NCBI GenBank assembly: GCA_029964075.1
Contig: CM057134.1
Span: forward strand, 18,516,905 to 18,580,904
Length of the DNA stretch: 64,000 nucleotides
Origin: Patiria pectinifera
Taxonomy: Eukaryota > Echinodermata > Asteroidea > Valvatida > Asterinidae
Direction: 5' to 3'
The notes under the pieces are model-generated. The model saw only the letters and a program-made list of their open reading frames with translations, was not told where the DNA came from and made no database searches. Below are positions 32,365-43,320 of this stretch, one piece after another (within the stretch, counting starts at the first letter, position 1; the number at the start of each line of letters is the position of its first letter). A program made the position numbers and the translations under genes.

Positions 32365-32803
32365 CAGGGCGAGTAAAAAAACGAAACCCAAATGGCAGGA
32401 CCAATTTTTTGAATGACGTTTTGCCTGTAGCACTTTCAAAATCTAGGATATGAAAGCCCAATCAATGAGCTTTCGTTAAGTACAAGAATCATTCAAATCA
32501 ACAAAAAAGATAAGTGTTTTTTTCAGCAAAACGAAAAGAATTCACATGCATCCCTATGAGAATTGTTATTGTTTTGCTGAAAGAACACTTACCTTTTTGT
32601 GATCCGTGGACAGAACTTTAAAAACGGTGTTTGTGTTCAAAATTCCGTAACTTAAAAAGTACATGAGTGATTTGAATGATTCTTGTACTAAAGAAAGTTC
32701 ATTGATTGGGCTTTCATATCCTAGATTTTGAAAGTGCTACAGGCAAAACTTCATTCGAAAATTGGTCCTGCAATTTGGGTTTCGTTTTTTTTAACTCACC
32801 TTG
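32365..32803. mobile_element. Tc1/mariner-like foldback MITE, family D copy 2
   Basis: It starts CAGGGCGAGTAAAAAAACGA and ends TTTAACTCACCTTG. The right arm (TTTTTGTGATCCGTGGACAG onward) is complete relative to copy 1, while the left arm lacks the matching GATCCGTGGACAG block, so about 70 bp are deleted. The flanking TA is not preserved. Confidence 0.8.
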
Positions 32804-33044
32804 GGATGTAGTACACATGAATACAATAACACTTGGGGCTGCTAACCGATAATAATACCCCTAATAAATCACATTACAGCACCTGCAGGCTTCCGCTCCT
32901 TCGCGTGATGACAGAATTTTTCCAGCTTTTATCCCCAAGCAATGAATAATGAATAAAATATGAAGGAGAAAAAACATCCAAAATGGGGTAATCATCAATC
33001 GGAAACCTCAAAAAAGCCTGAAGATATTATCCATTTCCTTGCAT

Positions 33045-33584
33045 TTAAAGGTAATATACAAAATTTACTTTTTGCTGTAAGTTTCAGAAACGGATGGATT
33101 TGGGGGTTAGTGTTTTTTAGCAAATATTGTTACACTAACCTGTTTAAAGTTTTGTGTTCAGAGATGCTGGAAAAACCAAGAAAAAAAATTGCCATTTTTT
33201 TTTAGTCTGGTTCCCTGACTCTACTTCAGACGAAATGGAGCAAGTTATAGACGTTGGGGAATTGTCAGGTCAGGGAACCGGACCAGCTGGCTTGCACCTG
33301 TTCACGGATGTGTAACCAATTACAAACAAAATGTGGATTAACTGAATTTGGTAAATTGGGGGCAGCATTTGAAAAAAAGTCATTTTTTTTCCAAAGATGG
33401 TCGGCCAACCATCAATGGAAATTGATACAAAAATTCCCCCTTTCTTGAAAATGACAGCACACCAGGTGCAACGATTTCACAGGATGCTTGAGATTATCAT
33501 TCACTTACAGTCAAGAAGGATCTTTCATAAATAATTTGGTAGTTTTGTTTTTTGATTTTTGCAAATGTTGTATAATACCTTTAA
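33045..33584 (+). mobile_element. TTAA-flanked MITE, family P copy 4, full length
   Basis: TTAA at 33045-33048 and 33581-33584 flank about 530 bp. It starts AAAGGTAATATACAAAATTT and ends AAATGTTGTATAATACCTTTAA-like. It has all family blocks in order (CTGGAAAAACCAAGAAAAAA, AGTCTGGTTCCCTGAC, GTGTAACCAATTACAAAC). The core palindrome near 33390-33420 has several unpaired positions, unlike the perfect versions in copies 1 and 2. Confidence 0.85.
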
Positions 33585-35810
33585 GGACCCAAAACGGAAA
33601 ATACGGATTAAAATCTAACCTTTCGCACCCAAACCTAAAACCCAAGAGTTTTTCCCATTTCCCCTGCCTCGATAAAAATTGCTTTTGCTTGCGGCGCCAA
33701 TTATGTCATCAGGGTATAATACGACCCTTGATAAGCGACGCCTTTTGTGACCGATATAATCAGTTTTTGTTGCTTTTTTTTTGTACGCAGAGCCTCGAGC
33801 AATCCTTTTTTAATATTATGGGGTGGTCTTAACAAGGTGCATTGGCACTCCTTTGTTGAATTGTGAATTCTTTTTTTCTCCTCGCTATTATTACTTTTAT
33901 GCCGTGAAGTTTGATTCATAAATCAAACCATGGTATACATTAAACAGTACACGCTTCTTGGTAGTTGTATATGTACGTGCACATGCATTCTTGTTCCGTA
34001 GTTGTGGAGACACGAGTTGTCCAATGGTACTATGGGGACCCAAGATGCTGTAATGACAGCAGAAAGTCCCCATAACTCGGTCCTCATTTGCCTAACAATA
34101 AAAAAACTTCCCATAACGCGGTGATGGCCTGCCCAATACTGCACACTAAAACAAGTATAGCGAACCCGAGAAAAAGACTGCATCGACAACAGCACTGAAA
34201 TCTTGGAAATATGAGAACGATTTCTGCAAGAATCCAAACACATCAGGCCCACGAACCCCTTTAAAGGGGAATTTGCTTATTAAAGCTCAGAGGAAGCAGT
34301 TCTCACTTTTTCTAGTAAAACTCCCCAGAGTTTCAGAAAGCAGCAAGTACCTTTAAAACTAAAAACTATAGTATCAGGGCCACTTATTTTTTTTCAATTA
34401 AAAGTTGATGATGACATTCTCAAACAAAAACAGGTTGTACGGTGGATGAGGATCACTAGTGATTTCATTTCATTTTTGTGTGTAAAATTGACTGTGTACA
34501 TCATTTAGTATCTGAACTTTGAATGAGGTTGCAATTTTTTTTTACAGGATTCAGCATCGGTTTGATGTTTTGGAGGAAGAGGTTTATATGAAGGATGTCA
34601 TAAATTTGCAATTTCGTGGAAAATGGGCTGGGGCCATCAGACAAGTGGGCGGGGCGTCTCCTATGGCCACATCATTGTGAGGGTATTTCTCAGTAATCCT
34701 ACCCATGCATTGTGTCACCAGATCTAACAGTGAGTTTCTATTGGAATTTGCTGATGTGAAAAGAACAAAAGACCTATTGTTCTACATTTAGGTGCTGTTG
34801 AATTTGCTGATGTGAGATTCTGTTATATTCAGCAGGATGCATGATGAGGAAACAGATTTACCCAAGTGCCCGTCTTGCAGACATAAATGTGCCCCCTCCA
34901 GATGAAAAGAAACCTGGCCCTAAAATTTCGGATAATTTGTTTTAAGTAACCATTTCCCAAAATTGTATAGAGAGTTCTGATATGAACGAGGAATATGAAA
35001 ACCAAGCCCCCAAACCCTTACAATGCGCCCTGAAAATGGGCACATAATGCGTAATTTTCATAATGGCCGGTTTTGAAGAGCGCCCCCTATTTGGGATGAT
35101 GGTAACAGGCCTCTCCCCCACCCTTGATTTTACGACGCCAAGTGTCCAGAGAAACGTGTTGACATATCAGCACGGATGTGCCAAAAAAAAAAAATACTGA
35201 GCAAATGCCCCTTTTTGGTTATGCCCCCCTTCCCCCAGTTTGAAAACCGTTCCGCCGCCGCTGCCAGTGAATGGTCAGAATCTGGAGATTCTGGAGATTG
35301 TTTTGCATAATCAATCGCCGAATCTGCTCACATATCATAGACCCTTGCTGTGCAAGGGGATATTCCATAAAATACCCCCTCTTTGAAATCCTCACCTTCT
35401 ACATCTGAGCCATCCCATTTTTTTTTCAAATCTTTGATCCACATTGCAACAAAACTTTCATCAGTGGATGAACTGCTTAAAGTGGCTTATCAGAGAATGT
35501 AATGCAAGTCACAAGCCTTGTTTAAGTTCAGGTATGATGACTGTGCAGGTAGCTGCTTAATTTAACGGATGTTTAAGGATTCTTCAGCTCATGAGTTTGG
35601 GCTTCCCGACACTTAGATGATACAAACTCACAGGATGAGGGGCTAGGGTTCACGGCTATCGGAGGCTTATTGTAATACCACTCAGAGTCTCAGACTACGT
35701 GTACAGTACACAAGCTCATAAAGCTAGGATTAAAACAGAGCATCATGGGCAGCTACATGTACGTGTATGGGATCCGTGCACAAGTACCCCCCTCAGTGGT
35801 TGCAAACAGA
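33585..35810. other. Intronic DNA, nothing recognised
   Basis: Long stretch without recognised repeats or exons. GAATTTGCTGATGTGAAA and GAATTTGCTGATGTGAGA near 34745 and 34800 are a short direct repeat. TTCTGGAGATTCTGGAGATT near 35282 is a small duplication. Confidence 0.4.
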
Positions 35811-35935
35811 GAGCTGGGGAGACCCAAGAGTGACATTGAACACATTTCTGTCTGCATCTGACGCTCACGTAACAATGCTATGGGTTGTGCACACTCGGAA
35901 TAAACTCAGTCGTGCATCCTTTGCGCCATACATGT
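35811..35935 (+). repeat. Dispersed repeat, family I copy 1
   Basis: It matches 62098-62255 through GGGGAGACC, GTGACA, the CTGACGCTCACG block, TGGGTT(T)GTGCAC and GCGC(C)ATACATGTA. The two copies are diverged (gaps and many substitutions). The class is unknown. Confidence 0.55.
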
Positions 35936-36312
35936 ATGAGCAGTAACCTGTGTGGGTTGGTTATCCATTCAGACTCAGGACTTGGCACAATGTTGTGTGT
36001 GTGCTCGGGAGAATTTCGTGTACAAACCTTATGGGAACTGTCGAGAAAATATTTAAGTACAAATAAAAAGGAACAAAAGAACGAAAGGGGCAGGTCCTCA
36101 TGATCTGATACATCATGCCTCTGGAGACGTGTGAACAATAGGGAACAAAAGATTGTATACATCTCCACAGGGCAATTTCTATAGATGAATACGTCTCCAC
36201 AAGGTTTTCACGAAATAGAAATGTGGATTTTACTCAAAAACTAGGAATTTCCAAGCTATGTTGATCTGTCGCAAATGGAAGAGTTTTAGAAAAGGGATAT
36301 TAAGTCCGAATT

Positions 36313-36708
36313 TCAGCCAAGGAAATTTATTCTGGTTAAAATAAGAGCATTTTTAAACTTTACTTTCGAACTTGAAAACTTTAGCAAGGGCGGATCCAGA
36401 ACACAATTTTTGTCTCCACAGTATGTCTGCACACTTGAGCTTTTGAAAGTGCCATCAATTCTTTGTGCATGGTGGTTCATATTAACTGTTAGAGATTGAC
36501 CTGACATTTTTATTAAAAAATCAACAAACTGTTGATTTCTCTGACCATTCTTTTCAGGTTCCACAAAATATGTAACAATTTTCTTTAATTTGCTGACAGC
36601 AAATGTCTCCACTTCATAAGTATCACTTTCCCAGATGGCACCGATAGATCTTTCAAGTTTCCTTCGGAGCATGCTTGGGTGGCGACAGCCTTTTTCAGCA
36701 GCGTTGCT
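36313..36708 (-). other. Unrecognised coding-like open frame
   Basis: The minus strand is open from about 36708 to 36313; the first ATG is at 36672 (119 codons). The peptide has a lysine-rich, mixed composition (for example LERSIGAIWESDTYEVETFA and KKIVTYFVEPEKNGQRNQQ) without low complexity, unlike most chance frames here. Near its end it runs into GGATCCGCCC, which matches the end of the MITE type at 19721. A second open segment of 47 codons lies just upstream on the same strand (36741-36884). I recognise no family. It could be the remnant of a DNA-transposon gene, an exon, or chance. Confidence 0.25.
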
Positions 36709-36884
36709 CTAGGCTAGGTATCAACCGCAAACCAACCCAATCAACCCTTCTCATTCACTGCAGGGTGAGAGGTAATTGAAAAGTTGTGAAGTTCTGTGAT
36801 CCCTGTTGGACCAAACTCACAATCACAGAAAGTCAGCCCCATTGCTTGATCAAAATTTGTATTGCCACTGGATGGCAGTTGCAT

Positions 36885-37998
36885 TGTACCTTAAACTATT
36901 GATGTATTTACTGGAAACTTAGTACATTGTAGCATGCACCCGCTAAAGTTTAACATGGTGCAGTACATCTAAAGCCGTAGTCTCTGTGGAAAATGTAGGG
37001 CACAACCTATGAAGAGACCACTTTGCACTTTGTGCAAAGCTTAGCCAGAATTGTAAATTTTCCTCTCAGGCTAATGACAAAGGCCCAAAAGTTGATGACA
37101 TCATAAATCCACTCTGTTTTTTGCTTTCACGTGAAGTATCGAAGCATTCAGTAAAGCACTGCCTATACTCATTTTGCTGGAAAACTACGGTACCCCTATG
37201 CCTCCGCTCTAAATTTTGAAGGATAAGGGTGAATTTCAAAATTATGATGTGTAAGCTTTTTGACTGCCCCCCTCCTAAGTAAATGAGGACCCCAAGCCCC
37301 ACCCCTGACCTTATAGTTACAGCCACTTCAAGTCTTGTACCCAAATTGTAAAACCTTTGCGCACATTTAGAAGCATACATGTACCATACATGTATGCAGG
37401 CTACTGATTCAGCAACTTAGAATGTAGCGGATGGGCTTGGCTGTTAAAAATACAACCCAGCTCCCTTCATCTTGAATAATACAATAATACAAGGGTTTGT
37501 GACTCATCAGAATCATCAGCGGGCATTGTCTCTCGCTCCGTACACACCAGACCGCACTTTGTCTGATTACATCAAGCGCCGCGAAGAATCCTTGTGCCGT
37601 GCCGAGGCCGTCTTAAGATGCAGCGGCCCACTAATAGCTCAGGAACCGGCGAGGATTTGAGTCACATCCTCATGGGGCTTAAACAATACAGCGGTAGAAA
37701 TCAAATTATTGTGTCGGAGACCGGAGGAGCTGATCATTTGCCGCTTAATCATGACACCATCTAGCGCAAGACATCATCTTCATTAGGACTACCTGAGTTT
37801 GTTTTGCTCTCATTAAAAGTTTTCAACTGTTTGTCTTGAGGTGGGAAGGAAGGTGCGAGCAGACACGCTGGCTGCAAAATAATTGGGAAGTTATTCTCTG
37901 GTACAGGGGCTTGTGCGGTTTAAGTATCTATTTTCAAAAGATTTGCATTTTATAGAAAAAAAATTAAAGCAAATGGGGTTGGTACAATGTATTAAATA
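36885..37998. other. Unique DNA with a GC-richer segment
   Basis: The part at about 37500-37800 is richer in GC and CpG than its surroundings, contains no repeat and has no splice-bounded exon that I can recognise (a plus-strand frame spans 37472-37660). It is a candidate conserved non-coding element or unrecognised exon. Confidence 0.35.
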
Positions 37999-38266
37999 AA
38001 ACCCTCCTTTTGTTTGATCAGTCACAGACAGTCAAAAATTCAATCCTGTTCGCTGCCATGCCTTTTACACAGGTCAGTCACCAACAGTCAGATCATATTT
38101 CTTGTAGGCACTGTGACAATCAAATTCTATCAACAGACAAAAGCATAAACTGGTAGGCACAGACTTATGAAAGCAGGGAGCACTCAACTGTTGAAAACAG
38201 TCACTTGATTTATTTTGACTGCTGGGCTGACCTTGTTGAAATTGACAGCCAGAGAAGGAGGGTTAA
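37999..38266 (+). mobile_element. CAGTC-rich MITE, family C copy 5
   Basis: It begins AAACCCTCCTTTTGTTTGAT, a few bases after ATTAAATAA, and ends GAGAAGGAGGGTTAA with TTAA at 38263-38266. It shares the outer block GGGCTGACCTTGTTGAAATT with copy 3, which the other copies lack. The middle block containing AAGCAAAGCTGTATCAAG is deleted here. Confidence 0.85.
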
Positions 38267-39072
38267 CTAAATGTTGACCTTATGAACATGTACATGTGTT
38301 ATGTTTCCCATGCACAGGAAGTTTAAAGGGAGGGTCCTGTAGATGTGTTCAAAAAGAAAATAATCCGAAGTGAAAAATAATGAAAACTTGACAAAACTGT
38401 CAAACTACGTTGCCAGAGAGCATAGAAAATAGAAAACTTAAACCAGAAATTTTGTTGGTTGGTCTCATTAGCCAAGGCAGGGAATTGAAAAGAATTGATT
38501 ACCCTTTTGGACGATACCTTTTTTTAGTTGCCAAAACTTAGCTGTACTAAGTTTTAGCTGTACTTAGCTGTACATAAAGTTACAGTGTAACCCGCCCTCA
38601 TTTTTAGCTTTGTCATTGTCAAGCTGGCCTATTTCTTAACAGTATGACATCACAAGCAATATAATTTTGGCACTCCCATAATCCCAAATCCTCTGATTCC
38701 AAAGGACTGAAAAAAGAAAGCCCACTCCATCATTCACTTTATTCTGACACTGACATGTCCACAGGGTGGTCCGCAAAAACAGTTATGGCGATCAATTTCA
38801 TTCAGAGAATTTTTCCTTTATCCCAGTTTCACAAAAGAGAAATCACCTGTCCATTCTGGCACCACACAAGGGAAATAACAGACCAGGGGGAACAAAATAG
38901 GAAACAAGACGTTATTAATATCCTTCCCCTGCATCTTGGGATCCATATATCACAGGTTGGCAGGTGGGTTTTGTTGAGGTTTAGCACTAGAGGTTCCCCT
39001 GTGTGGATTTCGGAGAATATGAAAAGTTTGGACTGCCGTTACAATAGGCCTACCGGTACATATGTTTCAGAC
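38267..39072. other. Intronic DNA, nothing recognised
   Basis: A small direct repeat, TTAGCTGTAC, occurs three times around 38538-38572. There is a plus-strand frame at 38755-39108 with no domain features. Confidence 0.4.
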
Positions 39073-39425
39073 CATTGCCTCATGGATTGGAGCATGGTCT
39101 GCGGGTAATTCTGCAGGTTGTGGGTTCGAGTCCAGCCCGGGGTCATGGTGCGTGTGCCCTTGGGCAAGGCACTTTGTCACTCATTGCTTCTCCCCACCCA
39201 GGAGTAAATTGGGTACCTGTGAGGGCAGAGATGGTTATTGTGATTGATTTTAGCTGCTTTGCACCGAAATGGCAGCATCAAGCTGTATACTCCCCAGGGA
39301 GCTGAGATGATATTTGGAATGTTTCATTGGCCCAAATGAGCAGGGTAATAATAATGTAGCGCCTTGAGCACCAATACTGGCGGATTTGTACACTTTATGA
39401 ATACACATTGTTATTATCATTATTA
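39073..39425 (+). mobile_element. tRNA-derived SINE, SINE-B copy 3, full length
   Basis: The head is ATTGCCTCATGGATTGGAGC, with B box GGTTCGAGTCC at 39123-39133. The body is TGTGCCCTTGGGCAAGGCAC and CACCCAGGAGTAAATTGGGT. This copy alone keeps the 3' region GTAGCGCCTTGAGCACCAAT, ending in ATTGTTATTATCATTATTAT. That tail is like those of L2/CR1-type LINEs, which is the expected way for such a SINE to be mobilised. Confidence 0.88.
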
Positions 39426-39769
39426 TCCGGCAAGAGATTACTGCATTTGGCTATGGTTCCATTATTGTGGTGTACCAACACGTACTGTGTATCTAAGGAG
39501 TGCAGATTTTGTACTCTAAACTTGAATCTTAATTGGAGCATTTGTCCACAGCAAGCTTCTTCCAGAGTGTGAGTTCTATTTTACTGATGATGTGATTTAC
39601 AATGATCATCAAAAAATGAGGACCAGAAATCTGGACTTCTCTGGAATTGACTTTAGATCAATCAAGGCATGCGGTAACTTCCATCACCGAGGCCCCCTTC
39701 AATGGCGAAGCATTGTGCTAGCTATTGTCCAGATAATATAATCCATCAGGGAGCAGTTGCGTTGTACAA

Positions 39770-39953
39770 TAGACCTTTATCATGCTGCCACCATTTCAGT
39801 CATGTTCCCTGTATCCAATAACAGTATTGAATGATAATTTTTTTGTGCAAAAAGGAACCAGACTATTTTTCCTTCCAGCCTCACTTTGGTTACGTTGATT
39901 TAAATGGGAAAAATCAAGATGGCCGCAGCAAGTTGGGTTCATCATAGTGATCT
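39770..39953. mobile_element. Foldback MITE, family H copy 2
   Basis: The ends are TAGACCTTTATCATGCTGCC and, read from the right, TAGATCACTATGATGAACCC. It is inverted relative to 26198-26373 through CCAATAACAGTATTGAATGA and AATCAAGATGGCCGCAGCA. Confidence 0.85.
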
Positions 39954-40948
39954 AAAAGAGTCTGGTGCCCTCAAGCATTCTGAACATTTCTGTCACCGGT
40001 TTATCTTTGCTTGGTTTCCATATTGAATTATATGATATTAGTGAAGGGAAGCAGAAATTTGAAAGCAGATTTGTTGTTATGATTCTCTCTGGACATAGGC
40101 CCCAAGTTCACCTTTGCTGAGAATTTTCTCACGCAACTATAAACCTTCATGACTCAGATTTCAACAACATACGGGCATTTTTCTTCTACCGAGAAGTCAC
40201 CCAAAAGAAATAATTCAAACAGGGAAAGCAGGGCGCATGTCAAATCATCATGCCTGATTTCACGCAAGTCAGTTTGCCATTCTCCTGCAAAGCCCAACCT
40301 GTCAAAAGAGCCTTAACTGGGATTACCCGGAGCGTGATATACCAGGACAAACCCTTGGAACCGATCACGGACTCCCTGGCAACATAAAGAGCCGCTGCGG
40401 TTTAGCATTCGTTCACCTGTTTTCCCTGCGCATGGTTGCTCAAGTTCAATACATCAAAGTCTGCTTTTGATTCTTTCCACTTGCTGCGGTTATTGTCCGG
40501 TCCTAATGGTCCACAACACAACAAGAGCCGAATTCCTTTGAAAACGTAACCCAGGTCAATACCCCACAACTCCCCCCCCCCCCACCCCTCAATCCAAAAA
40601 CCATATCAAATTTAAGTTAGCTTGAATTTCATTCAAATGGATTAACGTCACACCCAATAACAGCATACCCTGGACAAATGGACCATGCGCACCCTGACAA
40701 CATTTTACTTGCGAAATAAAGTGATGCAACCCACTGGCCACATTTTGATTGTAAATCCTGGGGTCAACGACTCCAATCAATTTTGACGAAAGGCAGACAA
40801 AATTGACAGAAAACATATATTTCCATTTTGTAAATGGATGATTCTGTATGACCACAGAATGTCTAAATTAAAAAAATGAAGCTTTTTTTTTCCAAATTTT
40901 TCTCTCCAATTGTCGACATTTTGTTAAATCTTGATCAAAAAGATAGAC
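39954..40948. other. Unique DNA with a GC-richer core
   Basis: Positions about 40230-40560 are apparently single-copy and more GC-rich than the neighbourhood, including GATTACCCGGAGCGTGATAT and AAGAGCCGCTGCGGTTTAGC. No coding frame or splice context is convincing; a conserved regulatory element is possible. A C-run lies at 40572-40583. Confidence 0.35.
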
Positions 40949-41103
40949 AATAGGCCTGAGATATAATGACGTCTAGCTTCGTTTACATGTACATATATGC
41001 GCTTTCCTATGTAGTAGACGGTCCCCACTTTATCTGGCGTCCGGACTTCGCTCCAATAAGAAAGCGCATATGTAAACAAAGTCATTACGTCTCCGGTCTA
41101 TTT
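40949..41103. mobile_element. Short foldback MITE (TAGGCCTGAGATATAATGAC ends)
   Basis: The left arm AATAGGCCTGAGATATAATG, continuing into CGTTTACATG and ATATGCGCTTTC, pairs with the right arm GAAAGCGCATATGTAAACAA and GTCATTACGTCTCCGGTCTA. About 155 bp, non-coding. Confidence 0.75.
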
Positions 41104-41127
41104 GGGCTTTGTACAATCACCACTGGC

Positions 41128-41310
41128 CAGTGGCGTAACTATGGGCAGGGCATGCCCCTCCCCCCAAAGGAAAGGTCCGTTCCCCTCGCCCCATTTATAA
41201 TCTCGAATTGCACAAAAACCATTTATCAGTTATCTTCAGTGCCTGGGGGCACCCAGGCACTGAACAATTGGTGCACCCTCAGATGCTTGTTAACCCTAGT
41301 TACGCCGCTG
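41128..41310. mobile_element. hAT-like MITE (CAGTGGCGTAACTA ends)
   Basis: The left end is CAGTGGCGTAACTATGGGCA and the right end is TAGTTACGCCGCTG. The interior has a C-rich block CATGCCCCTCCCCCC. The flanking 8-mers CCACTGGC and CTACTAGC agree at six positions. These ends are typical of a common hAT MITE type. Confidence 0.8.
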
Positions 41311-41443
41311 CTACTAGCATGTCAGTTCTGGGCGCAACTGTTCACTACTGTCACTAGTTATAAGATTGTAACAACAAAAAACACAAACAGAACAAAAAAC
41401 TAGGGCAAAAAAAAAGTAAAAAGAGGGATTCTTGATTACTTAC

Positions 41444-41548
41444 CGTACTGGCATCTGGGACCGTCAAATCCAGGGGGGCAGAGACACATCTGGGAATAGC
41501 CACCTTGGCAGGTTCCACCATTGAAGCACACTCCCATGCTGCAGGAAG
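41444..41548 (-). CDS. EGF-like domain exon (partial gene)
   Basis: This 105-nt minus-strand exon follows a T-rich tract and TGTACAG acceptor and ends in a consensus GTAAGT donor. It is a phase 1-1 exon like the cbEGF exon at 732-854. It encodes one complete six-cysteine EGF module with spacing C-x4-C-x5-C-x7-C-x1-C-x8-C, including CFNGGTC and CLCPPGFDGPRCQ. There is no calcium-binding start. The last base plus the first two of the 732-854 exon make an Asp codon, so the predicted junction reads RCQY-DVNEC. An EGF module followed by a cbEGF with CQ-x-DV(D/N)EC at the join is the arrangement in EGFL7/EGFL8. The protein is secreted or extracellular. EMI and signal-peptide exons, expected further along the minus strand (higher coordinates), were not found. 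Confidence 0.9.
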
Positions 41549-41699
41549 CTGTACATTTTAAGAAAAAAAATTGAGAAAATAAAGAAAACCTCCAAACTTA
41601 ACCAAGATTTATGGAACTTAAGCAACATTTATTGATCAAAAGCTTTGTTAACATAAACATAAACCTGGTATCTTCAATGTGTTGTGTGCATAGCATAGG

Positions 41700-41990
41700 G
41701 GAGTCCGGTTGGCGTAGCGGTACTTTCCTCGCCTTCCACCGCTGTGACCCGGGTTCGAATCCCGCCTTGGCCAACACATGGATTGACTTTTCAGTCCCTG
41801 CCTAATGCCGTGGGTTTTCCCCGGAATATTCTTCTGGTGCTTTCCTCCCACCTCTAAAACTGTAATTTCTTTTCATTGTCTTGTCTCTACAGGTTTCTTC
41901 AGGTTTGCGAGCTACAGTGCCTAGGGCACTTTTGAGGAATCCTTGGTTTCATTACCAGAAATAAATAAATATTAATAAGAACAACAACAA
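41700..41990 (+). mobile_element. tRNA-derived SINE, SINE-A copy 3
   Basis: The head is GTTGGCGTAGCGGTACTTTC with an exact GGTTCGAATCC B box near 41752. It closely matches copy 1 through its whole length and ends in ATAAATAAATATTAATAA. It lies about 150 bp upstream of the minus-strand EGF exon, inside its upstream intron. Confidence 0.88.
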
Positions 41991-43320
41991 TAGTAAGTTG
42001 ACATTTAGTCATTTGGATGTGTTCTTATGGGTCTGAATGTTCTTACTGCTAAAAATTATGTTCTTGCATTTCTAAAAATCAGCAAAATACAAGGATAATT
42101 ATAAAGACAGAACAAAACAAAAATGAGGAATTTTTCTTGCGGCCGAGGTACATGTTACTTTAAAAAGCAGTTAGATCTTCAGCATTTCAAAAAATTGCTA
42201 AAATGAGGAACATTCTTTCTAGACACTGTCTGTTGAAATCGGAATGACGATTCCGCGCAGGAACGGTCAACTAGTCATCCAAAAGAGCTTCACAGAGACT
42301 AAAGTCCGTGACTTGAGTTGAGTGACTCCACAACCCAGTTGTCAGCACAGTTTCAGGGGACAGAGCGACACTTGTGTTGTCCTCTTTTTAGAAACATTAT
42401 CAGAGGCAACTTGACCCAGTTTATTATCTCTACACCCTGTCAACACAATTGAGGACAGATAACTGAACTTGAAATCTGATGATTATTTTCATTTCGAGGG
42501 CTATTGCTGAGTCCACAAAAGGGCATTTTTCCACACACAAAAAAAGATTTTGTGGGGAACTCATTAAGATTCTTTCGTTGTCAACTCCCTTGACCCCCCA
42601 AATATTCTGTCACTTAAAATGCAAACATTCCGCAGTCAGTCTGTCTGTTTTGGGAAATTTTCCCGGAGACAAGACTTGTGACTGTCAACAACAGATGTAT
42701 TCAGAAACTAGGCTTCTGCCACTCGGTGGGAGGAAAAACCCATCAAAATGCCATAAAAGTATCTGAAGTGGTTATTGACGTTTTTTTTCAAAGTCTTGAT
42801 CGGTTAATGCTTCCATGGTTTGCTTCCATGAATTCTATGGTCTGATTTTCTGAACTTTTGAGCAAAGTTGATGAAGGTCGTTTAACTTTATAGTCAATTT
42901 TGATTTCACAAAAAGTTAAATCTGATGAAAGCACTTTGTTTACAGGCCTAGGGGGAGGGGAAGGGGTGACAGACAAACCCCAGATTCGACAAACCTGCCA
43001 ATATTTCAAGTCCATGCCTTGAAAGCAGATTTCTAGCTGTTGTGCCTTTCGTAGTGCACTTATTGGTAAAAAAAAATACTGCCTTAAGTAAGAAAGGCGC
43101 ACTTTTTTGTTAAAATTAAATAAGATACCATCTCCTTCACACTAGGTGGGCTTTGAACCTGATATATTACATGGAGGTCCACTCTTACTTGTAATTTGTA
43201 GACATCATACATGATGGAAAATTAGCTACAAATACTTCAGCGGATTCAGTGATGAAGTACAATACATGTAGTTGTAGCAACGAATGCGGGATGCAAACTT
43301 TTTTTAATGTTTGCCACTTA
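41991..43320. other. Intronic DNA, nothing recognised
   Basis: Apparently single-copy. About 42230-42440 is GC-richer and could be a conserved element. No EGF-like or other exon is seen. Confidence 0.4.

Noticed and set aside
855-41443. A miR-126 hairpin, since vertebrate EGFL7 hosts it in an intron
   Set aside because: I looked by eye for the mature sequence and its seed context (GTACCGTGAGTAATAATG-like) on both strands and saw none. A proper search is still needed, including outside the window.
41444-41548. Fibrillin or LTBP as parent gene of the EGF exons
   Set aside because: The cbEGF at 732-854 has Cys-x6-Cys-x3-Cys spacing, unlike the usual fibrillin cbEGF, and no TB or hybrid domain exon is visible. 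Not excluded, but weaker than an EGFL7/MEGF6-type assignment.
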